64,000 nucleotides of DNA from Acinetobacter sp. NIPH 298 (GTDB lineage: Bacteria > Pseudomonadota > Gammaproteobacteria > Pseudomonadales > Moraxellaceae), in assembly GCF_000369505.1 (NCBI RefSeq), contig NZ_KB850055.1:310001-374000 (forward strand), read 5' to 3'. Below the pieces are notes generated by a model. That model saw only the letters and a program-made list of their open reading frames with translations. It ran no database searches and was not told the origin of the DNA. A program made the translations under genes and the position numbers. This document shows positions 40,267 through 48,895 of the stretch, in pieces. Positions within the stretch are counted from its first letter, which is position 1; each line of letters opens with the position of its first letter.

Positions 40267-41217
40267 TTATACATTAGGTGATTGCTTGCGATATGCATAT
40301 AAAAATAGACCACAGCATAGGCATATCAAGCCAATAATTAAATGCGAACTGAGTGGCTCATGGTTGAGCGTGATTCCCCAAAGTGTTGCCAATACAGGAG
40401 TTATGATCATGATGAGCATCACTGTAGTCGGATTCAGTTTTTGAATTAAATGATAATAAAAAATCATAGCAAGGACTGAGGAAAATAATGCGCTATACAG
40501 CAATGCCATAGTGGCTTGTGGACTTGGCAGTTGTGTTGGAATTTCTGAGATAAAAAAGGGTAATAAACAGAGATAGCCGATCCATGAAATTAAGGTCGAG
40601 CCAGCGGTTTGAGTGATCGGATGAACCTCTGCACCTACTTTTGCAACGGCTAACATCGAGAGTACATATAGCAAAACCGCAATAATTTCATAGGCAATGC
40701 CAAGCATATCGAGCTGAACACCATCTGTAGCTAAACCCATTGTCAGTATTAAGCCGAGAAAGGCCAGAATTAAACCGCACCATTGACGTGGGTGAAAGTG
40801 CTCACGTTTTAAAATAAAGACCGCTATCAAACCCGACCACAAAGGTGCTGTGCCATAAATAATTGAAATCATACCCGATGGCACACGTGTCGCCCCCATA
40901 TAACAAAAAGTCATAGAACCAAATAACCCAATTGCACCTGCGGTATAACTGGTGATTGCTTTGAAATTTATGCTGAGTTTGAGTCCAAAGTAAAACAGAC
41001 AAATAAAGGTAAGTGGAATGGCGAGACTGTATCGTAGAAACAAACCCCAAGCCCAATGAATATCTTGCACTGTCCATACCGCTGCTAACGGGGTGAATGA
41101 CCAAATCAGAACAACTGCAATAAATTGACCGACTGGCGCTGGGCGTGGGGAAGTAGAGGCGACAGTCGGTTGTATCTGTGGCGTGGGTATAAAACTTTTT
41201 TCATGCAATTGTGACAT
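40267..41217 (-). CDS. EamA/DMT-family transporter
   Basis: Inner-membrane exporter of the drug/metabolite transporter superfamily, 316 residues with about ten membrane segments arranged as two EamA repeats. The ATG at 41217 (MSQLHEKSFIPTP) has GGAG seven bases upstream. A longer frame would begin with a Leu-rich stretch that lies in the leader and is not preferred. Substrate (amino acids, metabolites or drugs) is unknown. It has a complex leader with a small peptide frame and terminator at 41270-41407. Confidence 0.88.
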   Translation of the reverse strand: MSQLHEKSFIPTPQIQPTVASTSPRPAPVGQFIAVVLIWSFTPLAAVWTVQDIHWAWGLFLRYSLAIPLTFICLFYFGLKLSINFKAITSYTAGAIGLFGSMTFCYMGATRVPSGMISIIYGTAPLWSGLIAVFILKREHFHPRQWCGLILAFLGLILTMGLATDGVQLDMLGIAYEIIAVLLYVLSMLAVAKVGAEVHPITQTAGSTLISWIGYLCLLPFFISEIPTQLPSPQATMALLYSALFSSVLAMIFYYHLIQKLNPTTVMLIMIITPVLATLWGITLNHEPLSSHLIIGLICLCCGLFLYAYRKQSPNV

Positions 41218-41269
41218 GGGGTGCTCCAGTAATAACAACAGTAGGTTTAAATGTTCAGAAATCAAGGCG

Positions 41270-41407
41270 AAAAAAAAGCCGCCATTGAGGCGACCTATGT
41301 TTCATGTCATGTTATTTTTTAACGGGTCATCGGATCAAATAACATTGCAAAGCCTCCTCGTATAGACATGCAGACACGTCGCCACATTGCATTGGCGAGA
41401 ATGCAAT
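41270..41407 (-). promoter_or_regulatory. Leader-peptide/terminator leader of the EamA gene
   Basis: In transcript order: a hairpin ATTGCATT/AATGCAAT (41400-41407 with 41386-41393); a ribosome site AGGAGG (41358-41353); the eight-codon frame MLFDPMTR (41345-41319); a hairpin ATGTTATTT/AAATAACAT (41345-41337 with 41317-41309) that buries the frame's start codon; then a terminator GTCGCC-TCAAT-GGCGGC followed by eight T (41294-41270), 53 bp before the EamA start. This is the layout of an attenuator controlled by leader translation. A TCGCC/GGCGA pairing offers an alternative to the first hairpin. Confidence 0.55.
41319..41345 (-). CDS. Candidate leader peptide MLFDPMTR
   Basis: Eight codons with an AGGAGG ribosome site exactly seven bases upstream, followed by an intrinsic terminator. 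The position and signals fit a regulatory leader peptide for the EamA transporter gene. The codons give no obvious amino-acid bias beyond single Asp, Pro, Thr and Arg. Confidence 0.4.
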   Translation of the reverse strand: MLFDPMTR

Positions 41408-41621
41408 CTGCGATACATGCAAGATCTAGAGCGGGTACTTTGTTCATGCGAGTTATATTAAAAATAAGCTTAAGATTTTTATAGCATAAGGTCTGAATAA
41501 AAAATAGTCATCACTCTCAATAAGCTTGAAAATATATCAATGCAGCTTGAAGATTTATAGTTGCTTAAATTTAAGATCTTTTCATAATGACAGTATTCGA
41601 TATTTAAACAGAAGTTTTCCT

Positions 41622-42197
41622 TTGTCTCCTTTAGAAATCATTGCCGTCTTGATGAGTATTATCGGTGTCACTTTGACCATTCAACGTCATATGTGGTGTT
41701 GGGGTTTCAATATTTTGGCTTGTGCATTGTACGCTTATCTTTTTTTCGCCTATAAATTGTATGCCGAAACCATTCTGCAATTCTTCTTTATCGCATTCAA
41801 TTGCTATGGTTTTTATTTTTGGTTAAAAGGAAAACGTCAAGACCACGAGATTCGGATTGAGCCGATTGGCATTCAAATGGCAATTGCTCAAATGTGTTTG
41901 GCTGCAATGGGAGGATTATTATTGGGTCTCATTTTAAAGCATTTCACGGATGCTGCTGTACCGATGTTAGATTCTCAGCTCGCTGCATTTAGTTTACTTG
42001 CGACCTATTGGACCAGTCAAAAACATATTGCAACTTGGCTACTTTGGATCTTTGTGGATATTGTTTATGTGGGCATGTTTATTTATAAAGAACTGTTATT
42101 AACAGCAGTTTTATATGCCGCATTTGTGGGCTTGGCGACTTATGGTTGGTGGCAGTGGCAACAGGTGCAACGAAAGCAGTTGATGAAACAAGCATAA
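41622..42197 (+). CDS. pnuC: Nicotinamide riboside transporter PnuC
   Basis: Vitamin transporter of the PnuC family, probably for nicotinamide riboside, feeding NAD salvage. The region from LSPLEIIAVLMSIIG has seven membrane segments, the CYGFYFWLKG motif and the C-terminal TWLLWIFVDIVYVGMF signature. The frame is open back to an ATG at 41526, but those 32 residues look non-coding. I prefer the TTG at 41622 (191 residues, usual length), although no strong ribosome site is visible. No nad gene is adjacent. Confidence 0.85.
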   Translation: MSPLEIIAVLMSIIGVTLTIQRHMWCWGFNILACALYAYLFFAYKLYAETILQFFFIAFNCYGFYFWLKGKRQDHEIRIEPIGIQMAIAQMCLAAMGGLLLGLILKHFTDAAVPMLDSQLAAFSLLATYWTSQKHIATWLLWIFVDIVYVGMFIYKELLLTAVLYAAFVGLATYGWWQWQQVQRKQLMKQA

Positions 42198-42227
42198 ATA
42201 AGGACAGCCGAGTTGGGCTGTCCTTAT
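42198..42227. terminator. Hairpin between convergent pnuC and glpQ
   Basis: ATAAGGACAGCC (42198-42209) pairs with GGCTGTCCTTAT (42216-42227), a perfect 12-bp stem starting directly after the pnuC stop. It lacks a T-run but probably terminates both convergent genes. Confidence 0.7.
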
Positions 42228-42242
42228 GATTGAGTGATTCGA

Positions 42243-43406
42243 TTATTTAGACGGTGTTGCGAGATATTCTTTTACTGCTTGACGTGCAATCGCTGGATCA
42301 TCCGCAAATACCCCATCCACACCCGCTTTGAAATATAGCTGTAATTCTTTGATCGCCCCTGTAGGGCAACGTTCAGCCGCTTTAGCTGGGTCGATGCTAC
42401 ATTTTAAGGAAGCTGGCAGGAAGTTGTTCTCAGGGCGGAAAGTATAAGGATGTACTTTTAAACCCGCTTGATGTGCATCTTTTATAAAAGAGGTTGGTTT
42501 TTTTAGGGTATCTTTATCTTCGAAAATATAAGTCTCTTTCCATGGACCAACACCATCGGCATATTTAGCAATAGCCTTTAGTCCATCTATGGTTGCCATA
42601 TCTGCATAAGTAGTTGAAATATTTTGGTCATCATAATCTGCAGGTTTTTTTGATTTATTATCATAAAGTTGAATTAACTGTGCATGTTTGACACTTTTAT
42701 GTAAGTCCAACTGGTTTTTTAAATATTTTAAATTGCCCACTTCAAATGATTGTAAATAGATCGGAGCAATGTCACGGCTATATTTATATTTTGCTAATGT
42801 TTTTAGCAATGTATCTTCCATTGCTAAATTTTGTTTTTGGAAGAAAGTCGGGTGTTTGGTTTCGATATATAAACCAATGATTTTACCTGTTTTTTTATAA
42901 TGTGCTTCAGCCAGTTCAATGATTTGCTCTAAGGTCGGTATGCTATATAAATCATTGTATTGTTGATTGGCTGGTCGATATTGTGGAATACGTTCACGTG
43001 CTTTAAGTTGTTGTAATTCTTTGAGGCTAAAGTCCTCGGTGAACCAACCTTCAAAAGTGACGCCGTCAATGATTTTCGTGGTTTTACGATCGGCAAATTC
43101 TGGCAGGCTGGCAACATTGGTGGTACCACTGATTTCATTTTCATGGCGAGCGATCAAGACTCCATCTTGGGTTGAGACCAGATCAGGTTCAATAAAATCC
43201 GCGCCATCATCAATCGCTTTTTGATAGGCCTCAAGGGTATGTTCAGGTCGAAGCGCACTTGCACCACGATGTCCGACCACTAAAATTTGTGGCAATTGAT
43301 ATTGTGGTTGATTGGAATTGGATGAAGCATTGTCATCATTGTTACAACCCACAAGGCCGATCAGACAGAGACTCGCGACTGTTTGCTTTAACATACATAA
43401 ACTCAT
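42243..43406 (-). CDS. glpQ: Glycerophosphodiester phosphodiesterase, lipoprotein
   Basis: Hydrolyses glycerophosphodiesters to glycerol-3-phosphate and alcohol in the periplasm. The 387-residue protein has a lipoprotein signal ending LIGLVGC (Cys21) and the GDPD signatures VVGHRGASALRPEHTLEAY, then DFIEPDLVSTQDGVLIARHE with the metal-binding Glu and Asp. A second start MLKQ four codons in is possible. It is monocistronic, with no glpT transporter next to it. Confidence 0.92.
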   Translation of the reverse strand: MSLCMLKQTVASLCLIGLVGCNNDDNASSNSNQPQYQLPQILVVGHRGASALRPEHTLEAYQKAIDDGADFIEPDLVSTQDGVLIARHENEISGTTNVASLPEFADRKTTKIIDGVTFEGWFTEDFSLKELQQLKARERIPQYRPANQQYNDLYSIPTLEQIIELAEAHYKKTGKIIGLYIETKHPTFFQKQNLAMEDTLLKTLAKYKYSRDIAPIYLQSFEVGNLKYLKNQLDLHKSVKHAQLIQLYDNKSKKPADYDDQNISTTYADMATIDGLKAIAKYADGVGPWKETYIFEDKDTLKKPTSFIKDAHQAGLKVHPYTFRPENNFLPASLKCSIDPAKAAERCPTGAIKELQLYFKAGVDGVFADDPAIARQAVKEYLATPSK

Positions 43407-43565
43407 GTGTTTTTATTTGAGTCGTTAGTGTGCTGATTGAATTTATCAAATGGATGACAAAGAGATGATCGTTTGATGAAATTACAAATAATTTTTAGAT
43501 AAAACAATCGAAATTGAGTATCTAATTTTACTCAATGTTAAAAAGAATGTTCTATCAATCAAAAT

Positions 43566-45179
43566 CTAATGCTTTTTTTCCCAATAGGGCCAATTGATTT
43601 CAGGGCTAAAGTGATAGTTTTGGTCCAGCCAGTATGACTGAGGCGGAGCATATTTATCTTTGAGTCCCATGATTTGCATGAGATTATTATCGAGTTCAGC
43701 GGTGTTGATGGTTTGAGTTCGATCTACACCTGTTGATGGCATATGGTCATACCACATAATGACTGGAACTTGATAACCAGCCTTGGTATTTGGACTATGT
43801 CCGGCATAATCCATCTCATGACCAACTTCATTACCATGATCTGAAACAACGGTAAATGATCTAAAGTCTTGGTTCTTTTCAGCGATAAGTTTATCTAAAA
43901 TCTGAGCCAATAAACTGTCTTGATACAAGATCGCATTGTCGTAGTGGTTACGCATAGAACGTATCCATGGATCAATATCATTTTTCTTGAGTAGCATTTC
44001 GACCGCATCATTACTGTCAGCGCTAAAATTATTAAAAGCGGCAGGATAGCGTTCTTTATAGTTTGGGTGTGTGCCAATCATATGAAGAATGATTAACTTT
44101 TTAGGCTCAGGGTCTGCAAGCGCTTGCACGTAAGCAGGGATGAGATTTTCATCTAAAGAGCTGCTGCTACGCCCAGAACGTGTATTTTTATACACGGCTT
44201 TATCCGCATAAGAACCGAACAATGAGGAAAGGTAAATATCATCTTGATTGCTGAGCCAGTAAATTTTATAACCCGCTGCTTTTGCATAAGCAAGGATGCT
44301 TTCAGGTGAGTAACGATCATGTTCAGACGCAGGACTTTCAGTTAAGAGTACTCGTAATGCATTAATGGTTGAGGGCGATGGTGAAAAAGCATTACAAAAC
44401 ACTTTAATTTGGTTGATTCTTTTTGAAAGTTCTGGTGTGGTATCTCGCGTATAACCACATAGGCCGAGATCAAGACTGGTAATACTTTCAGACAAGACCA
44501 ATACATGGGTTTGTTTCTGTCTAGTTGGATCTGAAACAATTAGATTTTGTTTCGCACTACGATCCCATTGATGGTGAACATCTTTATGTTTTGTGATTCG
44601 ATCTCTGAAATTTTCAATTTTTTCCTGATAATTACTCCAAAATACAATCGGATGAACGTTGCGTGATGGTTTCATCAGATAGCAAGTCAAAGTAAGAAGA
44701 ACCAAAAAAATGATCCATGCACGATAAAAATGGCTGTGCCAAAGTTGTTTGAAGTTTTCAGTTTTTAAATACTTAAACGCAATATAGTGATAGACGATCG
44801 TCAGCGAAACTAAACCTACCAGCACAGCGATAATGCTGATCGCGTGAAGCTGGAAAAACTCCCAAGTTTCGGTATAACTGGTATTCGCAATCGCTTCAAT
44901 AATAAAATAGGCTTCATTGTCACTGCTAAATAAAATCCAAGTACTGGAGCGTAACAGTGAGTCGAACCAGAAAATCAGCCACCAAATGATGGACAGAATA
45001 TACCAAGATTTTTTATTTTGAATGGCTGCCAAATATAAAAAAATCGCACCGGGTAGTGATAAAAAACCAAGCCTTAAACCATCAGACAAGTTACCTGAAA
45101 AAATTAATAAACCGCCAGTAATCAGAGCTGGTAGCAAAATGAATAAGAGAATATTAAAGTTCTTCAGAGTGACCTTCAT
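43566..45179 (-). CDS. Phosphoethanolamine transferase-like sulfatase-domain protein
   Basis: Inner-membrane protein of 537 residues with four to five N-terminal membrane segments (to about residue 180) and a periplasmic sulfatase-fold domain. The domain has LVLSESITSLDLGLCGYTRDTTPEL, aligned with the GET/GEST nucleophile region of EptA/CptA enzymes, and the metal motif VVSDHGNEVGHE plus AGHSPN. Such enzymes move phosphoethanolamine from phosphatidylethanolamine to lipid A or core sugars. Here the nucleophile would be Ser, and the usual Arg after it is absent. Related transfer activities are possible. Confidence 0.82.
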   Translation of the reverse strand: MKVTLKNFNILLFILLPALITGGLLIFSGNLSDGLRLGFLSLPGAIFLYLAAIQNKKSWYILSIIWWLIFWFDSLLRSSTWILFSSDNEAYFIIEAIANTSYTETWEFFQLHAISIIAVLVGLVSLTIVYHYIAFKYLKTENFKQLWHSHFYRAWIIFLVLLTLTCYLMKPSRNVHPIVFWSNYQEKIENFRDRITKHKDVHHQWDRSAKQNLIVSDPTRQKQTHVLVLSESITSLDLGLCGYTRDTTPELSKRINQIKVFCNAFSPSPSTINALRVLLTESPASEHDRYSPESILAYAKAAGYKIYWLSNQDDIYLSSLFGSYADKAVYKNTRSGRSSSSLDENLIPAYVQALADPEPKKLIILHMIGTHPNYKERYPAAFNNFSADSNDAVEMLLKKNDIDPWIRSMRNHYDNAILYQDSLLAQILDKLIAEKNQDFRSFTVVSDHGNEVGHEMDYAGHSPNTKAGYQVPVIMWYDHMPSTGVDRTQTINTAELDNNLMQIMGLKDKYAPPQSYWLDQNYHFSPEINWPYWEKKH

Positions 45180-45510
45180 AGATGTTTAATAAGATTAGGG
45201 AGCGCAATAAGCGTGCTACTATCGGTTTTAGATTCGCTGTTGTCAATCTGAATTTAGGAACTCATTGATCGCAAAGTAATTTCAATTTTTCATTTTTTTA
45301 GTTGTTTGAATTTAATCAGTTTATTTTGCTATGGATCTGTTTTAATGTACGTGAAAAATCCATAATTTCTTCGTAATTCTGGCTTTTTGCAATGATATGT
45401 TAATAGGGATAGTGTTTCCTTATTGGCTCAGTAATGATCTACCTTTATACAATGCCCATGTTTAGTTATCTTTTGAAAAACTGACTGTTTGAGCAATGGA
45501 ATGAACAGCC
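45180..45510. other. Divergent promoter region before the RND pump
   Basis: About 330 bp between the divergent phosphoethanolamine-transferase-like and RND genes. I see no gene, no strong hairpin and no recognisable operator; no SoxR-type palindrome is visible. It includes a 19-base stretch (45227-45245) identical to one inside the transglycosylase gene at 56142-56160. Confidence 0.45.
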
Positions 45511-48500
45511 ATGTTATCTAAATTTTTTATTGATCGTCCCATTTTTGCAGGTGTCTTAGCGATTATCGTGATGGCTGTTGGGTTACTTGCTGTTTTAAAT
45601 TTACCTGTAGAGCGCTATCCCGATATTGCTCCGCCTAGAATTACTGTATCTACCAATTATAGTGGCGCAGATGCACAAGCGGTTGAAGACAGTGTTACGC
45701 AAGTCTTAGAACAACAAATTAAAGGGATTGACCATCTTCTTTATTTTAGTTCAAGTAGTGATGCTAATGGTAACAGTCGGATTAGTTTGTTCTTTGCGCA
45801 AGGCACTGATCCTGATCAGGCACAAGTGCAAGTTCAAAATTCAATTAATGGCGCAATCAATCGTTTACCAGCCGACGTACAAAGACAGGGGGTGAACGTT
45901 CGCAAATCGCTCAGTGATTCTTTTATGGTCATTGGCTTAGCCGATGCTTCTGGACGTTCCACCAATATCGATATCTCTGATTATTTAACCAATCATTTTG
46001 AGTTAAATCTGAGTCGTCTCGAAGGTGTTGGGGAAATCAGTGTTTTTGGCTCACAGTACGCGATGCGTATTTGGTTGGATCCTAAAAAATTACAACAATA
46101 CCAACTCAGTGTCAGTGAAGTCCGTACGGCTTTAGAAAATCAGAATGCTCAAGTGGCAGCAGGTGCGATTGGGCAGTTACCGAGTGTAGATGATCAATAT
46201 TTAAATGCCAAAGTCACCTCAGGCTCTTTATTGCGTACGCCTGAACAATTTGAAAACATTATTCTCAAAGCAAATAGCGATGGCGGCATGGTCTATCTAA
46301 AAGATATTGCCCGAGTCGAGATTGGTGCAGAAAACTATCAGATTTTTAACCGGATCAACGGTTATCCCGCTTCGGGGCTTTCAGTTTCATTGGCTGTGGG
46401 CGCCAATGTGATGCAAACTGCGGATTTAGTTTACCAAGAAATAGAACGGTTAAAAAAAGGATTGCCTGAAGGTTATTTTGTGGTCTATCCACGTGATGAT
46501 ACCCCCTTTGTAAAAGAATCAATGTCTCAGGTGGTGACCACACTGGTTGAAGCGATCATTTTGGTTGTACTGGTGATGTTCCTTTTCTTACAGAATTGGC
46601 GAGCAACCTTGATCCCTGCGGTAACGGTTCCAGTGGTGATTTTAGGGACTTTTGCAGTGCTTGCTGTATTGGGAATGAGCATTAACACCCTGACGCTATT
46701 TGCAATGGTGCTTGCGATTGGGTTGTTGGTAGATGATGCAATCGTTGTGGTTGAAAATGTTGAACGGATCATGCATGAGCAGAAGCTGGATGCCAAACAA
46801 GCCAGTATTCAGTCTATGCAAGAGATTAGCGGGGCATTGGTTGGGATTACCTTAGTATTGACAGCAGTATTTATCCCAATGTCATTTTTTACCGGTGCAA
46901 CGGGGATTATTTATCGCCAATTTTCGATTACTTTAGTCGCAGCGATGTCTTTATCATTGCTGGTGGCATTGATTCTTACCCCTGCTTTATGTGCGATTTT
47001 ATTAAAACCACAGCAACAGAAAGCCAAATGGGCCGTGTACTTTGAGCGTGGATTAGATCGTGTTCGAAGTTTTTATCTGAATGTCGCCAAAAAGGTGATA
47101 CAGCTTAAATTTCTGTCGCTTGTCGCTTTATTGTTTTTGGTTGGTGCTTTTGCTTGGATCTATCGTGAATTACCCACCAGTTTTTTACCACAAGAAGATC
47201 AGGGGATATTAGGTGTTCAGTTTCGCCTAGCTGAAGGCACGCCGATGAGTCAAACCCAAGTTATCGGCAAACAAATTTCAGACTATTTCTTGGCAGAAGA
47301 AAAAGATAATTTAAATGGCATCATGGTGATACATGGACGCAACTTCTCAGGCTCAGGTCAAAACCTAGGGCAAGCCTTTGTTTCTTTGAAACATTGGGAT
47401 GATCGTCCAGGTGTGAAAAATAGTGCACAAGAAATTCGTGCACGTGCTATGAAGCATTTTGCTCAGAATAATCAGGCACGTATTATGGTACTGATGCCTG
47501 CAGTCATACGCGGGTTGGGCAATTCAGACAAAATCAATTTTTGGCTACAAGATACCCAAGGCTCTGGGCGAGATAGCCTCTTTCGGTCTTTTGAAAATCT
47601 TCAACAGCAGGGCAATGCATTAAGTAGCATCGAAAATCTTGATAAAAAGAGCAATGATGATCAGGCAGTTCTCAATATTAAGATTGATCATCGTACTGCG
47701 ATGCTACACAGTTTAAATATCAATGAGATTAATCGTACGATCTCGACGGCGTGGAGCGGAAGCTATATCAATGATTTTATTGATCGTGGTCGAATCAAAC
47801 GTGTTTATTTACAAGGGGATGCACCTTATCGTTCTAAACCTGAAGATTTGAGTTTTTGGCATGTGAAAAATGCACAAGGACAGATGATTCCCTTTACTCA
47901 ATTTAGCCAAGTTGAATGGCAGGGCGCGCCACCCTTGTTGGAACGTTTTATGGGCTATCCAGCGATTGAATTAGAAGCAGATTCCGCCAGTGGTTTTAGT
48001 AGTGGTCAAGGCATGCGAGCAATGGCAAATATTGTGGCACAAATGCCTGAAGTGGGATTGGCATGGAGTGGTCTATCCTACCAAGAACAGCAATCGAGTA
48101 ACCAAGCAATTTGGTTATATTTGATCTCGATTGCTTTTATTTTCTTGTGCCTAGCTGCTTTATATGAAAGCTGGTCTATTCCTTCGGTGGTCATGGCGGC
48201 TATTCCGCTCGGTATCGGGGGAACGATCTTATTTAGTTACTGGTTTGGTTTTGCCAATGATATTTACTTTCAGATCGCACTGCTCACCACCATCGGGTTG
48301 TCTTGTAAAAATGCCATCTTAATGGTTGAGTTTGCAGCCAGTTTACAACAGCGGGGACGCAATGTTCTTGATGCTGCGCTTTATGCTGCTGGACTACGTT
48401 TACGTCCGATCCTCATGACCTCGATTGCATTTGGTGCAGGGGTGATTCCGTTAATGTTCTCGACAGGTGCTGGGGCACTCAGCCGCCAAGCCATTGGTTA

Positions 48501-48612
48501 TAGTGTTTTTGGTGGTGTTGTCTTTGGCACAGTGCTTGTCCTTATTTTCATTCCTTTAATGTATGTGTTGATTCGATCAATTTTTAAAGGGAAAACCGTT
48601 GCAGTGAGTTGA
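45511..48612 (+). CDS. RND multidrug efflux permease (HAE1 family), unpaired
   Basis: Proton-driven inner-membrane pump of 1033 residues with the AcrB/AdeB layout: N-terminal MLSKFFIDRPIFAGVLAI, two large periplasmic loops, 12 membrane segments, and the proton-relay pair Asp408/Asp409 in LLVDDAIVVVENVERIM. No membrane-fusion or outer-membrane partner gene is adjacent on either side, so it must share partners from elsewhere. Acinetobacter has a described solitary RND permease (AbeD); whether this is its orthologue needs a comparison. Substrates unknown. Confidence 0.93.
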   Translation: MLSKFFIDRPIFAGVLAIIVMAVGLLAVLNLPVERYPDIAPPRITVSTNYSGADAQAVEDSVTQVLEQQIKGIDHLLYFSSSSDANGNSRISLFFAQGTDPDQAQVQVQNSINGAINRLPADVQRQGVNVRKSLSDSFMVIGLADASGRSTNIDISDYLTNHFELNLSRLEGVGEISVFGSQYAMRIWLDPKKLQQYQLSVSEVRTALENQNAQVAAGAIGQLPSVDDQYLNAKVTSGSLLRTPEQFENIILKANSDGGMVYLKDIARVEIGAENYQIFNRINGYPASGLSVSLAVGANVMQTADLVYQEIERLKKGLPEGYFVVYPRDDTPFVKESMSQVVTTLVEAIILVVLVMFLFLQNWRATLIPAVTVPVVILGTFAVLAVLGMSINTLTLFAMVLAIGLLVDDAIVVVENVERIMHEQKLDAKQASIQSMQEISGALVGITLVLTAVFIPMSFFTGATGIIYRQFSITLVAAMSLSLLVALILTPALCAILLKPQQQKAKWAVYFERGLDRVRSFYLNVAKKVIQLKFLSLVALLFLVGAFAWIYRELPTSFLPQEDQGILGVQFRLAEGTPMSQTQVIGKQISDYFLAEEKDNLNGIMVIHGRNFSGSGQNLGQAFVSLKHWDDRPGVKNSAQEIRARAMKHFAQNNQARIMVLMPAVIRGLGNSDKINFWLQDTQGSGRDSLFRSFENLQQQGNALSSIENLDKKSNDDQAVLNIKIDHRTAMLHSLNINEINRTISTAWSGSYINDFIDRGRIKRVYLQGDAPYRSKPEDLSFWHVKNAQGQMIPFTQFSQVEWQGAPPLLERFMGYPAIELEADSASGFSSGQGMRAMANIVAQMPEVGLAWSGLSYQEQQSSNQAIWLYLISIAFIFLCLAALYESWSIPSVVMAAIPLGIGGTILFSYWFGFANDIYFQIALLTTIGLSCKNAILMVEFAASLQQRGRNVLDAALYAAGLRLRPILMTSIAFGAGVIPLMFSTGAGALSRQAIGYSVFGGVVFGTVLVLIFIPLMYVLIRSIFKGKTVAVS

Positions 48613-48895
48613 GTTTTTTAAATATTTTTGCGCTTAAATATTTCTGATAGAAACAAAAAATCACATATTCCATGTAGATAAAGGCTTGCGTCCGCTTGAC
48701 TCAAGCCTTTACTATGCACGCGCCGTATAAACGGTTAATTGAGGATTAATTGCCTAAATGGACACGCAGAGTTGTAGTTTATTACGAATTACACATTATT
48801 TTCATAAAAATCAGAATGAAGGTCGTTATTCGACAGTAAAATAATATGCTGTGTCTAACTCTTCATTGCTGATCTATTGTAGTGAAGAGGTAGAG
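48613..48895 (+). promoter_or_regulatory. Hairpin-rich leader candidate upstream of mgtE
   Basis: Three hairpins lie in a row: TAAAGGCTTG (48679-48688) with CAAGCCTTTA (48702-48711), a perfect 10-bp stem; CCGT-ATAA-ACGG (48723-48734); and TTAAT-TGAGG-ATTAA (48735-48749). The first could be the terminator of the RND gene, though no T-run follows. The second and third abut exactly, suggesting a stacked RNA structure in a 5' leader of mgtE. No known magnesium riboswitch could be recognised by eye. Confidence 0.4.

Noticed and set aside
41218..41265. Longer EamA protein starting with a Leu-rich segment
   Set aside because: The extension lies before a good GGAG ribosome site for the ATG at 41217 and does not resemble EamA N-termini. 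It is also unlikely as a leucine leader because it is in frame with the gene without a stop.
41526..41621. N-terminal extension of PnuC
   Set aside because: The 32 residues are Cys/Ser/Asn-rich and unlike PnuC; the family starts at the hydrophobic SPLEIIAVL segment.
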